Positions 1-5,623 of a DNA stretch of 12,273 bases are shown in pieces. The stretch is from Candidatus Omnitrophota bacterium (GTDB taxonomy: Bacteria; Omnitrophota; Gorgyraeia; Gygaellales; Profunditerraquicolaceae), in the NCBI GenBank assembly GCA_016867095.1, contig VGKK01000026.1, positions 1 through 12,273 on the forward strand. Reading direction: 5' to 3'. Position numbers and translations under genes: made by a program. The stretch's first letter is position 1. Each line of letters begins with the position of its first letter. The notes beneath the pieces are model-generated. The model saw only the letters and a list, made by a program, of their open reading frames with translations, was not told where the DNA came from and did no database searches.

Positions 1-1
1 G

Positions 2-1069
2 CCGACGATGCTTGTGCCTCCTGTTATGGCAGCGCCTGCGCTTACGCCCGCGCCAACTCTGCCTGCTGCGCCTGCGCCTGTACCTGTGTTGCCTTTGCCT
101 CCCGCGCCCAAGCCCGCGCCTGCGCCAATTCCACCTGCGCCTGAAATCCCCAGGCCTGACTTCTCCGGAGCATATTCGCAGGCAATATTAAGCCAACCGC
201 CTTCTTTTATCGGCGCCTTACCTCTGCTTGAGCTTCCAGCTAGAATAACTGCAGAGCAGCTTAGAGACGCCTTTTCCACCACGATAACTCCGGCCCTGAT
301 TACTCCTGAAGAATTTCTCGGCGCCTATTCTTTAAGAAGCCTGCCCCGGTTAATTGATTTTAGCGGGGCAACCTCAGAGGCAAAGCTAATCAGCCCGGTT
401 TCCTTCAAAGAAGCCGCCTCAACCGCGGTCTCATTGCCGGCTGCCAAGCCGGAATATTTTACCGCGGCAACTGGCGGCGTCAAATTACCCACAGTTATAG
501 AACGGAAAACATTTGACCAAATAACCATCCGGCCTAACTTATCCGCGCTCTTAAGCAAAGAAGCGCTGAAAGAAACTTATTCAGTAATATTCCTGCCGCT
601 GGAGGGCCTTTTCCAGGGAGCTTCCGCCTCATTAAAGATACCCGTAACAATTAAACTGCGGGAGTTTTTAGGCGCGACCTCAACCGCTATCCTGATGCAG
701 CAAGATATATTCAAAGGAATTATCTCCTGGGTAAAATTACCGGCGTCAATATCGGAAGTCTCCTTTGGCGGGGCCAGCGCATCGCGCATCCTGGCCCAGC
801 CGCTTACGCTGGGCGCCTTTTCCGGCGCATCCAGCTCAGTACTATTCTCCTGGTCTGTCGCTGAAAAAGATTTTGAATCTGCAATCTCAAGTAAAAATCT
901 GCCTGTTCCGGTAAGCCCGCGGGTATTTCAAGAGGCAATTGGCGCAGGCGGCCTAAAAGTAATGTTCCCCCTTGGCCAAAAGATTGTCCCCGCCTCTGGC
1001 CAGGTGGGCATTCCCTTGGGAGTGGAAAAACAGATTATGCAGCCCACTGTCCAAGAGGAAGAAGAATAA
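2..1069 (+). CDS. Ala/Pro-rich protein with 16 tandem 15/18-residue repeats (5' partial)
   Basis: Not recognised as a named family. The first ATG is at 8, but the frame is open to the window edge and only 7 nt lie upstream, so the true start is probably outside and this is the C-terminal part. Counting from that ATG, residues 1-50 are a Pro/Ala-rich linker. Residues 52-324 are sixteen consecutive repeats of exactly 15 or 18 residues, each opening with an aromatic or aliphatic residue in a pattern close to F-x-G-A-x-S-x3-L-P. The tail is short and acidic and ends in four Glu. Such a linker plus repeat array suits a surface or periplasmic protein, but with the N-terminus missing neither a signal peptide nor a domain such as FecR can be tested. 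The downstream neighbour is a CHASE2 protein, with a four-helix-bundle element between them. Real coding is supported by the length and by the in-frame repeats. Function unknown. Confidence 0.8.
   Translation, partial: PTMLVPPVMAAPALTPAPTLPAAPAPVPVLPLPPAPKPAPAPIPPAPEIPRPDFSGAYSQAILSQPPSFIGALPLLELPARITAEQLRDAFSTTITPALITPEEFLGAYSLRSLPRLIDFSGATSEAKLISPVSFKEAASTAVSLPAAKPEYFTAATGGVKLPTVIERKTFDQITIRPNLSALLSKEALKETYSVIFLPLEGLFQGASASLKIPVTIKLREFLGATSTAILMQQDIFKGIISWVKLPASISEVSFGGASASRILAQPLTLGAFSGASSSVLFSWSVAEKDFESAISSKNLPVPVSPRVFQEAIGAGGLKVMFPLGQKIVPASGQVGIPLGVEKQIMQPTVQEEEE
161..979 (+). repeat. Protein-level tandem repeat array, 16 units of 45 or 54 nt
   Basis: The encoded units begin at residues 52, 67, 85, 103, 118, 133, 151, 169, 187, 202, 220, 235, 253, 271, 289 and 307, counting from the ATG at 8. 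Unit lengths are only 15 or 18 residues. Conserved positions are F/L at 1, G/E at 3, A at 4, S at 6 and L at 9-10. Units often pair as 33- or 36-residue modules. The DNA is highly diverged between units, so the array is old and not a recent expansion. Confidence 0.75.
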
Positions 1070-1071
1070 TT

Positions 1072-1102
1072 AGTCACAAGTTATAGGTCACAAGTCACAA
1101 GT
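1072..1102. repeat. Left inverted repeat (AGTCACAAGT units)
   Basis: Contains AGTCACAAGT at 1072-1081 and two further abutting GTCACAA units at 1087-1100. It is complementary to the right repeat at 1462-1485 with a 5-6 nt spacer between units on each side. Confidence 0.8.
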
Positions 1103-1108
1103 AAAAAT

Positions 1109-1462
1109 ATGGGGGAGCAGGGTTACAAAAAGCTAATTGTGTGGCAAAAAGCAGATAATTTAGCGTATAAAATTTACGTTGTAGCTAAGGGATTTCCTAA
1201 AGATGAATTATATGGTATAACTTCACAATTGAGGAGAGCGGCATTATCAGTCCCTGCCAATTTGGTTGAAGGTTCAAGCAGGCAAGGGAAAGCTGAATTA
1301 AAACAATTTGCCAATATTGCTTTGGGTTCATTAGCAGAAACTGAGTATTTACTGGATTTTTCCTTAAAAATAGGCTATCTAAAAGAAGGTGACCATAAGT
1401 CACTGCAAGACTTATGCGCAGAAGTCGGCCGTCTTCTCTGGAAATTCTATAAAAGTTTTTAA
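1109..1462 (+). CDS. Four-helix-bundle protein (23S rRNA intervening-sequence protein family)
   Basis: At 117 residues this is the usual length for the family (TIGR02436/PF05635, related to the Avd accessory proteins of diversity-generating retroelements). The hallmark opening is present: a Tyr-Lys-x-Leu-Ile-Val-Trp-Gln-Lys-Ala stretch at about residues 6-15. It is followed by helix 2 with SQLRRAALSVPANLVEGSSR (39-58), helix 3 with LGSLAETEYLL (72-82), and a C-terminal helix ending LLWKFYKSF. Family structures are pentameric barrels of four-helix bundles with a basic face; the cellular role is unknown. No Shine-Dalgarno site precedes the ATG, because the bases there belong to the left inverted repeat. 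The stop codon overlaps the right repeat. The gene splits two + strand genes that might otherwise be adjacent. The family call is secure; function is not. Confidence 0.93.
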   Translation: MGEQGYKKLIVWQKADNLAYKIYVVAKGFPKDELYGITSQLRRAALSVPANLVEGSSRQGKAELKQFANIALGSLAETEYLLDFSLKIGYLKEGDHKSLQDLCAEVGRLLWKFYKSF

Positions 1463-1485
1463 CTTGTGACTTAAGACTTGTGACT
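1462..1485. repeat. Right inverted repeat (ACTTGTGACT units)
   Basis: ACTTGTGAC at 1462-1470 and ACTTGTGACT at 1476-1485 are the reverse complement of the left repeat units at 1072-1102. It overlaps the stop codon of the four-helix-bundle gene by one base. Confidence 0.8.
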
Positions 1486-1500
1486 TAAAAACCTATATAT

Positions 1501-2670
1501 ATGCCTATAAATAAACCCCTATCTATCATTATTTTAACTCTTATTTTAGCGGGGCTATTATTTCTTGGCCTGCGCCAGTTCCGTCTTGACGAGGCAATAC
1601 ACTGGAAGATTTACGAAAACCTGCTGAAACTGGAGCTGGTTTTACGGCCGCCGCCGGAAAAGATAAAAGACATTCTTTTAGTGACCATCGACAACCCCAC
1701 CCTAAACCACGCCAAGAACCGCTGGCCTTTCCCGCGTTCCGAGTTTGCCCGCGTAATAGATAACCTGCGCAATGCCAAAGCAAAAGTAATCGCCTTTGAC
1801 TTTGTCTTTGCAGGCAAATCCACTCCCCAGGACGATGCCTGCCTAAAATCAGCTCTTCAGAAGGCCAAGGTGGTGATGGCCAGCGCAATTGATAATGACG
1901 GCATAGTAGAAGTCTTCACTCTCCCTGATTTAACCAGCCATATTCCCAGCGGCTTTACCACCAAACTGCAGGATAGAGACGGCCTCATCCGGCGCAACCT
2001 CACGTACTTGGTAAACGAAAAACACCCCTCCTCGGGCCTGCTCTCTTGGGAGATGCAGATACTAAAATCGGCCGAGGATATTGACATCCATACTCTAAAG
2101 ACGGTAAACTCCGCGGTTTATTTCCAGAGCCGCCGGGGCAGGCGATGGAAAATCCCCGTAGACCGAAAGACAAATTCTTTTTTGATACATTTCCGCGGCC
2201 ATACTAAGGATTTTAACCGCATCTCTTTTTACCGCATCCTGAATAATGATTTTGATGCGGCAAAGGTAAAAGATAAAATTGTCCTGATCGGCCCGGCCTC
2301 CACGCTCCTCGGCGACCTGCACTCTACTCCTATCGGCTGGCTGCCCGGCCTGACGCTTAATGCCAATGCCTTTCTTAACCTCTATACGCAGGATTTTATC
2401 CGGCCGCTGCCCGCTGCCTGGCAATATTTCGTTTTAATACTGGGCCTGGCCTTATCGGGTTTTGCCTTAAGCCGGCTCGGGCCGTTTCGCAGCGCCCTGT
2501 TTATTGTCGCCGAAATATCGGCATTCCTCCTGCTTAGTTATCTTTTAATTACCTGCGATTACACCTGGAATTATTCCCTGTTCCCGGTGTTAACCCTTTT
2601 CTCCGCCTTATGGGCAAGGCGGATTTATAAACTGATAGGGGGGCATCTAAAAGAGCAACATGGCCATTGA
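1501..2670 (+). CDS. CHASE2-domain membrane protein without output domain
   Basis: CHASE2 (PF05226) is an extracytoplasmic sensory domain normally fused to adenylate cyclases, kinases or diguanylate cyclases. Layout of the 389 residues: a membrane segment at about 8-24; the CHASE2 domain at about 40-300; then three membrane helices at about 308-326, 333-351 and 358-376; then a short cytoplasmic tail. Diagnostic stretches are ILLVTIDNPTLN (58-69), RWPFPRSEFARVIDNL (74-89), AFDFVF (98-103), and KDKIVLIG with the following GDLHSTPIG (257-279). The protein ends right after the last helix, so the usual cyclase or kinase module is absent. A signal would have to pass through a partner. No Shine-Dalgarno site is seen before the ATG. 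The start is chosen because it gives a proper N-terminal membrane segment. The upstream neighbours are the four-helix-bundle element and the repeat protein. Confidence 0.9.
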   Translation: MPINKPLSIIILTLILAGLLFLGLRQFRLDEAIHWKIYENLLKLELVLRPPPEKIKDILLVTIDNPTLNHAKNRWPFPRSEFARVIDNLRNAKAKVIAFDFVFAGKSTPQDDACLKSALQKAKVVMASAIDNDGIVEVFTLPDLTSHIPSGFTTKLQDRDGLIRRNLTYLVNEKHPSSGLLSWEMQILKSAEDIDIHTLKTVNSAVYFQSRRGRRWKIPVDRKTNSFLIHFRGHTKDFNRISFYRILNNDFDAAKVKDKIVLIGPASTLLGDLHSTPIGWLPGLTLNANAFLNLYTQDFIRPLPAAWQYFVLILGLALSGFALSRLGPFRSALFIVAEISAFLLLSYLLITCDYTWNYSLFPVLTLFSALWARRIYKLIGGHLKEQHGH

Positions 2671-2676
2671 TACATT

Positions 2677-2766
2677 ACACCGCAAAATCGCAAAAGCACC
2701 GCTAAAACGCAAAAGTTTATAAATTATAACTTTGCGGCTTTGCGGTATTTAGCGGCTTTGCGGTGT
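2677..2766. repeat. 90-bp imperfect palindrome of CCGCAAA-type units
   Basis: It begins 6 nt after the CHASE2 stop codon. The left arm is built of degenerate CCGCAAA/CCGCTAAA units and the right arm of the complementary TTTGCGG/TTTAGCGG units. The ends ACACCGCAAA and TTTGCGGTGT match exactly, and the centre is an AT-rich TTATAA-A-TTATAA. It could act as a transcription terminator, but no clean T-tract follows. It may be a MITE- or REP-like element. Confidence 0.7.
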
Positions 2767-2867
2767 CAAAGGCAGTTTTTCAGAGACATCCAAAAAATAC
2801 TGGACTTAAAGTATAAATTATGTTTAAATATGGTGAGGGTCGGGAGAAAAAATAGGGGGTAGAAGTT

Positions 2868-3293
2868 ATGCGCTTAAAAATAATAACGGCGTTACTTATA
2901 GTTGCGGTTGTATTTACGCTCGGCACATACTTTGTCCGGCCGTCTAAAAATTTCAAGCTGATTGCGGCAACTATGGCAAAAGAAGTTAATGATAAATTCA
3001 GGCCGCAGGGCATAACTGGCGTCTTTCCTGCGGAAACCGCTACGGTTTACTGCTGGTTTGAATGGATGGACGCCAAACTTGATACTTCAATTATGGCCTC
3101 TTGGCATTATACCACTGATGATATCCATATCCTTGATTATAGCTTCAATATCCCCAGAAAAGGCGGCTCAGGAAGCGTCTCGCTCTCTATGCCTCCCGGA
3201 AAAATCCTGCCTGCAGGCGCATATCGGATTGACCTAAAACACGCTAGCCGCGTCCTGAAAATGCTTACCTTCAGAATCCTGGAAAAAAGTTAG
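2868..3293 (+). CDS. Small membrane-anchored extracytoplasmic protein, probable beta-sandwich
   Basis: 141 residues, not firmly recognised. Residues 4-22 are a hydrophobic segment after a basic start (MRLK), that is, a signal anchor or uncleaved signal peptide. The rest is predicted outside the membrane. From about residue 48 it shows a GVFP...TVYCWFEW pattern, then a basic Gly/Ser turn (RKGGSGSVSLSMPP), then LPAGAYRIDL and a final strand ending FRILEKS. This order (Trp/Phe-rich strands, then Gly-x-Tyr-Arg, then a final strand) resembles the small Ig-like sandwich of DUF2914-type domains, a weak similarity judged by eye. An AGGGGG stretch about 10 nt upstream can serve as ribosome binding site for the ATG at 2868. 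The stop lies only 6 nt from the stop of the convergent ZIP gene. Confidence 0.7.
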   Translation: MRLKIITALLIVAVVFTLGTYFVRPSKNFKLIAATMAKEVNDKFRPQGITGVFPAETATVYCWFEWMDAKLDTSIMASWHYTTDDIHILDYSFNIPRKGGSGSVSLSMPPGKILPAGAYRIDLKHASRVLKMLTFRILEKS

Positions 3294-3299
3294 GGTTTA

Positions 3300-4034
3300 C
3301 TATAGAAACAGGCGGGCTAAGGCCATAAATCCAATGCCGCACAAAAAGGCCAGGAACGCCAGGCTGGAGCGCGCCAGGTTACTTTGCCTGTGTATCTCAG
3401 GTATAAGGTCAGAGGTGGCAATATAAATAAACCCGCCGGCGGTAAGCGGCATAATAAAGCTGGAAAACCCCTGTAGGGAATCCGCTATAAAATATCCCCC
3501 CAGCGCGCCAATCATAGCCATAAGCGCGGAGATAAAGTTATAAACCAGGGCTTTTTGTTTGCTCAGGCCGCCGTAGATGAGCACCCCGAATTCGCCTAAC
3601 TCTTGGGGTATCTCATGGAGAATAACCGCCGCCGTCGTAATAATCCCCATTTTTAGAGAAACCACAAAACTGGCGGCAATGATGACACCGTCCAGGAAGT
3701 TATGCAGGCCATCGCCGATAAGGTTCAAGTAAGTAAAGGCGTGGATACTGCATTTTTCATCATGGCAGTGCCGCCAATAGAAATACCTTTCCATTATAAA
3801 AAATAAGACTAGGCCCAGAATAAGATAATAAAAAACGCTTATCCCTTTGGATTTCTCCACGGCTTCTGGCAGGATATGCAGGAAGGCGCTGCCGATAAGC
3901 GCGCCGGCAGAAAAACCGATCAGAGAAAAAATGATTTTGTGCAGCAGTTTATCGTTTATGAAGAGGGTAAAAATGCCAACTAGCGAGATAAGGCTGACCG
4001 CGAATGTGCTCAGAAGAATCCAAGCTAAGGTCAT
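3300..4034 (-). CDS. ZIP-family divalent metal transporter
   Basis: The 244-residue length and about eight hydrophobic segments fit the bacterial ZIP family (PF02535), which moves Zn2+, Fe2+ or related ions into the cytoplasm. The metal-site motifs are intact: HNFLDG at 111-116 in helix 4 (His111, Asn112, Asp115), and HEIPQELGEF at 140-149 in helix 5 (His140, Glu141, Glu145, Glu148). FLHILPEA (51-58) and SDLIPEI (208-214) are also present. A loop at 88-98 is rich in His/Cys/Asp/Glu, as is usual for the metal-binding loop between helices 3 and 4. It starts 11 nt after the stop of the upstream EF-Tu-domain-like gene, suggesting co-transcription. The ATG lacks a clear Shine-Dalgarno site, so coupling to the upstream gene is possible. 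The actual metal cannot be read from sequence. Confidence 0.93.
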   Translation of the reverse strand: MTLAWILLSTFAVSLISLVGIFTLFINDKLLHKIIFSLIGFSAGALIGSAFLHILPEAVEKSKGISVFYYLILGLVLFFIMERYFYWRHCHDEKCSIHAFTYLNLIGDGLHNFLDGVIIAASFVVSLKMGIITTAAVILHEIPQELGEFGVLIYGGLSKQKALVYNFISALMAMIGALGGYFIADSLQGFSSFIMPLTAGGFIYIATSDLIPEIHRQSNLARSSLAFLAFLCGIGFMALARLFL

Positions 4035-4045
4035 GGAAGGAATGG

Positions 4046-4300
4046 CTAGGCGGTAACTTTATAAACGGTATCGCCAGGATGCGCCTTTTGCGCAAGCTTT
4101 ATACCGACCGCGTCACCGGCCTTGGCTTCCTGGACTGAGGCATGTTCAATCTGCATAGAGTCTATCTTTTGCGTAAAATCCGCGCTGTGGCCTTTAATAT
4201 GAATATCCTCTCCAGCCCTCAAGGTATCCGCCAGCTCAATAATACCTACGTTGATATGGCCGTAATAATGGGTGATCTTGCCGATCTCTTTTTCTTGCAT
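4046..4300 (-). CDS. Small EF-Tu domain-II-like beta-barrel protein
   Basis: 84 residues matching a single elongation-factor domain 2 barrel (GTP_EFTU_D2 fold). The sequence reads IGKITHYYGHINVGIIEL, then LRAGEDIHIKG (a strand and turn typical of the barrel), then SMQIEHASVQEAKAGDAVGIKL and PGDTVYKV. No P-loop or G domain is present, so it is not a GTPase. Short stand-alone proteins of this type are commonly annotated as translation elongation factor-like; their role is unclear. A longer reading from GTG at 4306 is possible, but GGAGG at 4306-4310 overlaps that codon and sits 5 nt before the ATG at 4300. I therefore place the start at 4300. The upstream leader contains the first ATCAGA palindromic element. 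Confidence 0.85.
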   Translation of the reverse strand: MQEKEIGKITHYYGHINVGIIELADTLRAGEDIHIKGHSADFTQKIDSMQIEHASVQEAKAGDAVGIKLAQKAHPGDTVYKVTA

Positions 4301-4310
4301 GCACACCTCC
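4301..4310 (-). promoter_or_regulatory. Ribosome binding site deciding the start at 4300
   Basis: On the - strand GGAGG is followed by TGTGC and then ATG. The spacing of 5 nt suits the ATG at 4300 and excludes the GTG at 4306, which lies inside the site. Confidence 0.7.
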
Positions 4311-4314
4311 GTAT

Positions 4315-4444
4315 AATTGCGAATATCAGAGTATCGGAATATCAGAGCGAGAAAATCAGATTATTAGAATATCAGAAAACAGGTAAATTACGCGTTCTTC
4401 CTGATAATCTCGTTCTGGTAATCTGATATTCTGATGCTCGCTTT
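4315..4444. repeat. ATCAGA-type palindromic element, copy 1
   Basis: Starts with AATTGCGA. The left arm has repeated TATCAGA-like units (about 4324-4376) and the right arm has the complementary TCTGATA-like units (about 4400-4435). The loop contains TACGCGTTC. It is in direct orientation and clearly homologous to copy 2 at 4646-4782; the first 40 or so bases differ at only a few positions. It occupies most of the leader of the EF-Tu-domain-like gene. Confidence 0.8.
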
Positions 4445-4520
4445 AACACATTATTACCTAAAATTGATTATAGTATGCGCTCTCAGCAAAATCAACCCCT
4501 TTTTTGTGAATATGCCAAGT

Positions 4521-4601
4521 TTACCCCAGGCAGGGCTTTCTGCCCTTATTCGCTTTTTTTGAGCGCCAGTTAAGCTTACCCCTGCGTTTACGCTTGCCCA
4601 T
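4521..4601 (-). CDS. 26-residue strongly basic small protein
   Basis: Supported by a near-consensus Shine-Dalgarno site, GAGGAGG at 4611-4617, placed 9 nt before the ATG at 4601. An in-frame ATG at 4610 directly abuts that site and is too close. The product, MGKRKRRGKLNWRSKKANKG followed by RKPCLG, carries 12 Lys/Arg in 26 residues with no acidic residue. It resembles the very short basic proteins, some of them ribosome-associated (compare Thx-type peptides), found in many bacteria. I cannot name the family. It is likely RNA-binding by composition (inference). The gene sits between two direct copies of the ATCAGA element. Confidence 0.6.
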   Translation of the reverse strand: MGKRKRRGKLNWRSKKANKGRKPCLG

Positions 4602-4610
4602 CGAATCCAT

Positions 4611-4617
4611 CCTCCTC
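4611..4617 (-). promoter_or_regulatory. Shine-Dalgarno site of the 26-residue gene
   Basis: GAGGAGG on the - strand, 9 nt upstream of the ATG at 4601. It is among the strongest ribosome binding sites in the window and is the main evidence that this tiny frame is translated. Confidence 0.65.
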
Positions 4618-4645
4618 TATAATAATATATCTTATAACTTTGACT

Positions 4646-4782
4646 AATTGCGAGTATCAGACTATCAGAATATCAGAGCGAGAAAATCATATTACCAGAA
4701 TACTAGAAATAATGAAATTTCGCGTTTTTTCTGATACTCTGATAGTCCCGTTCTGATACTCTGATTTTCTGATAGTCGTTTT
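4646..4782. repeat. ATCAGA-type palindromic element, copy 2
   Basis: Starts with AATTGCGA like copy 1 and shares the stretch TATCAGAGCGAGAAAATCA with it exactly. The left arm holds TATCAGA units and the right arm complementary CTGATA units. The loop holds TTCGCGTTT. It begins 45 nt upstream of the 26-residue gene's ATG and ends 15 nt beyond the stop of the CsgG-like gene, so on the - strand it forms that gene's 3' trailer and could stop or stabilise its transcript. Confidence 0.8.
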
Positions 4783-4797
4783 CAAGATGCTATCTTA

Positions 4798-5442
4798 TCA
4801 ATATCTATAATAACTCTTGGGGACACCTTCCCAGATATAACGCACCGCCTCGCTAATACAGATACGTATGGCCTTTTCCATCGGCGTATTGGCATAGGCG
4901 GCCAGGCCATGCCTGCCAAATAAACCGGCCATAAAGCCTCCGGCAGCCTCTGACGCCTGACCTTGAACCCGCCTGGCGGCTAAGACCTCGGAAGTAGGGG
5001 CGTCAATGATACGAATATCTAAGGCTATGTACGCCTTATTTAGCCCGCCACCTAACAACCCGCCTAAGATACCGCCTGCGGCTGCGCCGCCTCCGCCTAT
5101 GCCGGCGCTGCCGCCGGCCGGCTGCGGCTCAAATTCCATAACTGCGACGCTAATGATAATGTCCGGGGTTTTATGCTTATTTTGTCGTTCTACCACATTA
5201 AAACGATCGCTGCCTGTCAACGCATCTGTCAGCATCTGGCGCAGGCCTGAGCCGATTGCGCTGTTGGCCTTGGCCGCCTCAACATCAAAGCCTGCCACGC
5301 TAATGCGCGCCTTAGGGCCGCGATAGGCTGGTAACGCTGCTGCGCCGCCAGGCGCCGGTTGCGCTGCCTGTCGCGCTGCCGCGCAACCTGCCAGGCTAGC
5401 CACTATCAAGCCATAAGCCATCACCCAGAATAATTTCCTCAT
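4798..5442 (-). CDS. CsgG/HfaB-like lipoprotein, short form
   Basis: 214 residues. The signal sequence ends in a lipobox LAGC with Cys20, so a lipoprotein is expected, and the following Ala/Gln/Pro-rich stretch looks like a linker. The CsgG-family core follows: RISVAGFDVEAA (46-57) for strand 1, then GSGLRQMLTDAL for helix 1, then DRFNVVERQN (79-88), then PDIIISVAVMEFEP (93-106), a Gly-rich loop (110-134), IALDIRIIDAPTSEVLAARRV (139-159), and a C-terminal helix PMEKAIRICISEAVRYI. CsgG proteins form the outer-membrane curli export pore; many diverged relatives have unknown substrates. Here the stretch between VERQ and the next strand is only about 5 residues, where CsgG has about 30-45, and the pore-hairpin region is replaced by glycines. 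A pore function is therefore doubtful. It starts 33 nt after the HAD remnant. Confidence 0.78.
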   Translation of the reverse strand: MRKLFWVMAYGLIVASLAGCAAARQAAQPAPGGAAALPAYRGPKARISVAGFDVEAAKANSAIGSGLRQMLTDALTGSDRFNVVERQNKHKTPDIIISVAVMEFEPQPAGGSAGIGGGGAAAGGILGGLLGGGLNKAYIALDIRIIDAPTSEVLAARRVQGQASEAAGGFMAGLFGRHGLAAYANTPMEKAIRICISEAVRYIWEGVPKSYYRY

Positions 5443-5475
5443 TTTACTTTAACTTAACATAAAAAAACTGCGGGG

Positions 5476-5623
5476 TCAAGCCAATACTGACAATAGCCCT
5501 CTAATATTAGCGATAATCCGATAGGGCCTTTCTTTCTTTATCTCTGCCCTGCTGCTTGAGCCGCCGGTTATAATAACCGTTTTTATCTTGGCGCGCCGGC
5601 CAGCCTGGGCGTCAATAGACATA
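5476..5623 (-). pseudogene. Out-of-frame C-terminal remnant of the HAD phosphatase
   Basis: In the frame shifted from the upstream part, the - strand reads SIDAQAGRRAKIKTVIITGG and then a stretch ending ANIRGLLSVLA. This is the normal C-terminal end of small HAD phosphatases, after the YVGD motif. It has no start of its own with a plausible ribosome binding site. Adding 11 nt at the junction (5618-5623) fuses it in frame with the upstream part and gives a 213-residue protein, the usual family size. Confidence 0.8.

Larger units (their letters stand above)
1072..1485. mobile_element. IVS-like element: four-helix-bundle gene between inverted repeats
   Basis: The left end (1072-1102) holds three copies of GTCACAA (1073, 1087, 1094). 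The right end (1462-1485) holds two copies of the complement TTGTGAC (1464, 1478). Together they can form a stem that closes a loop containing only the four-helix-bundle gene. The left repeat runs to 7 nt before the start codon, and the right repeat overlaps the last base of the stop codon. 23S rRNA intervening sequences are known to have this plan (complementary ends plus a four-helix-bundle ORF), but here the element lies between protein genes. No clear target-site duplication is visible. Calling it mobile is an inference. Confidence 0.5.

Noticed and set aside
1072..1485. Diversity-generating retroelement suggested by the Avd-related fold of the four-helix-bundle protein
   Set aside because: No reverse transcriptase, template repeat or variable repeat is visible in the window.
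4142..4426. 94-residue + strand reading frame over the EF-Tu-domain-like gene and the palindromic element
   Set aside because: Lies antisense to a well-supported gene, runs through repeat sequence and has no family signal or ribosome binding site.
4524..4560. Terminator from the GGGC/GCCC hairpin followed by T7 on the + strand
   Set aside because: The hairpin is inside the 26-residue gene, the T-run is spaced from the stem, and no + strand gene ends there.
4315..4782. CRISPR-like array from repeated TATCAGA units
   Set aside because: Units are too short, without uniform spacers, and occur as inverted arms; no cas gene is nearby.
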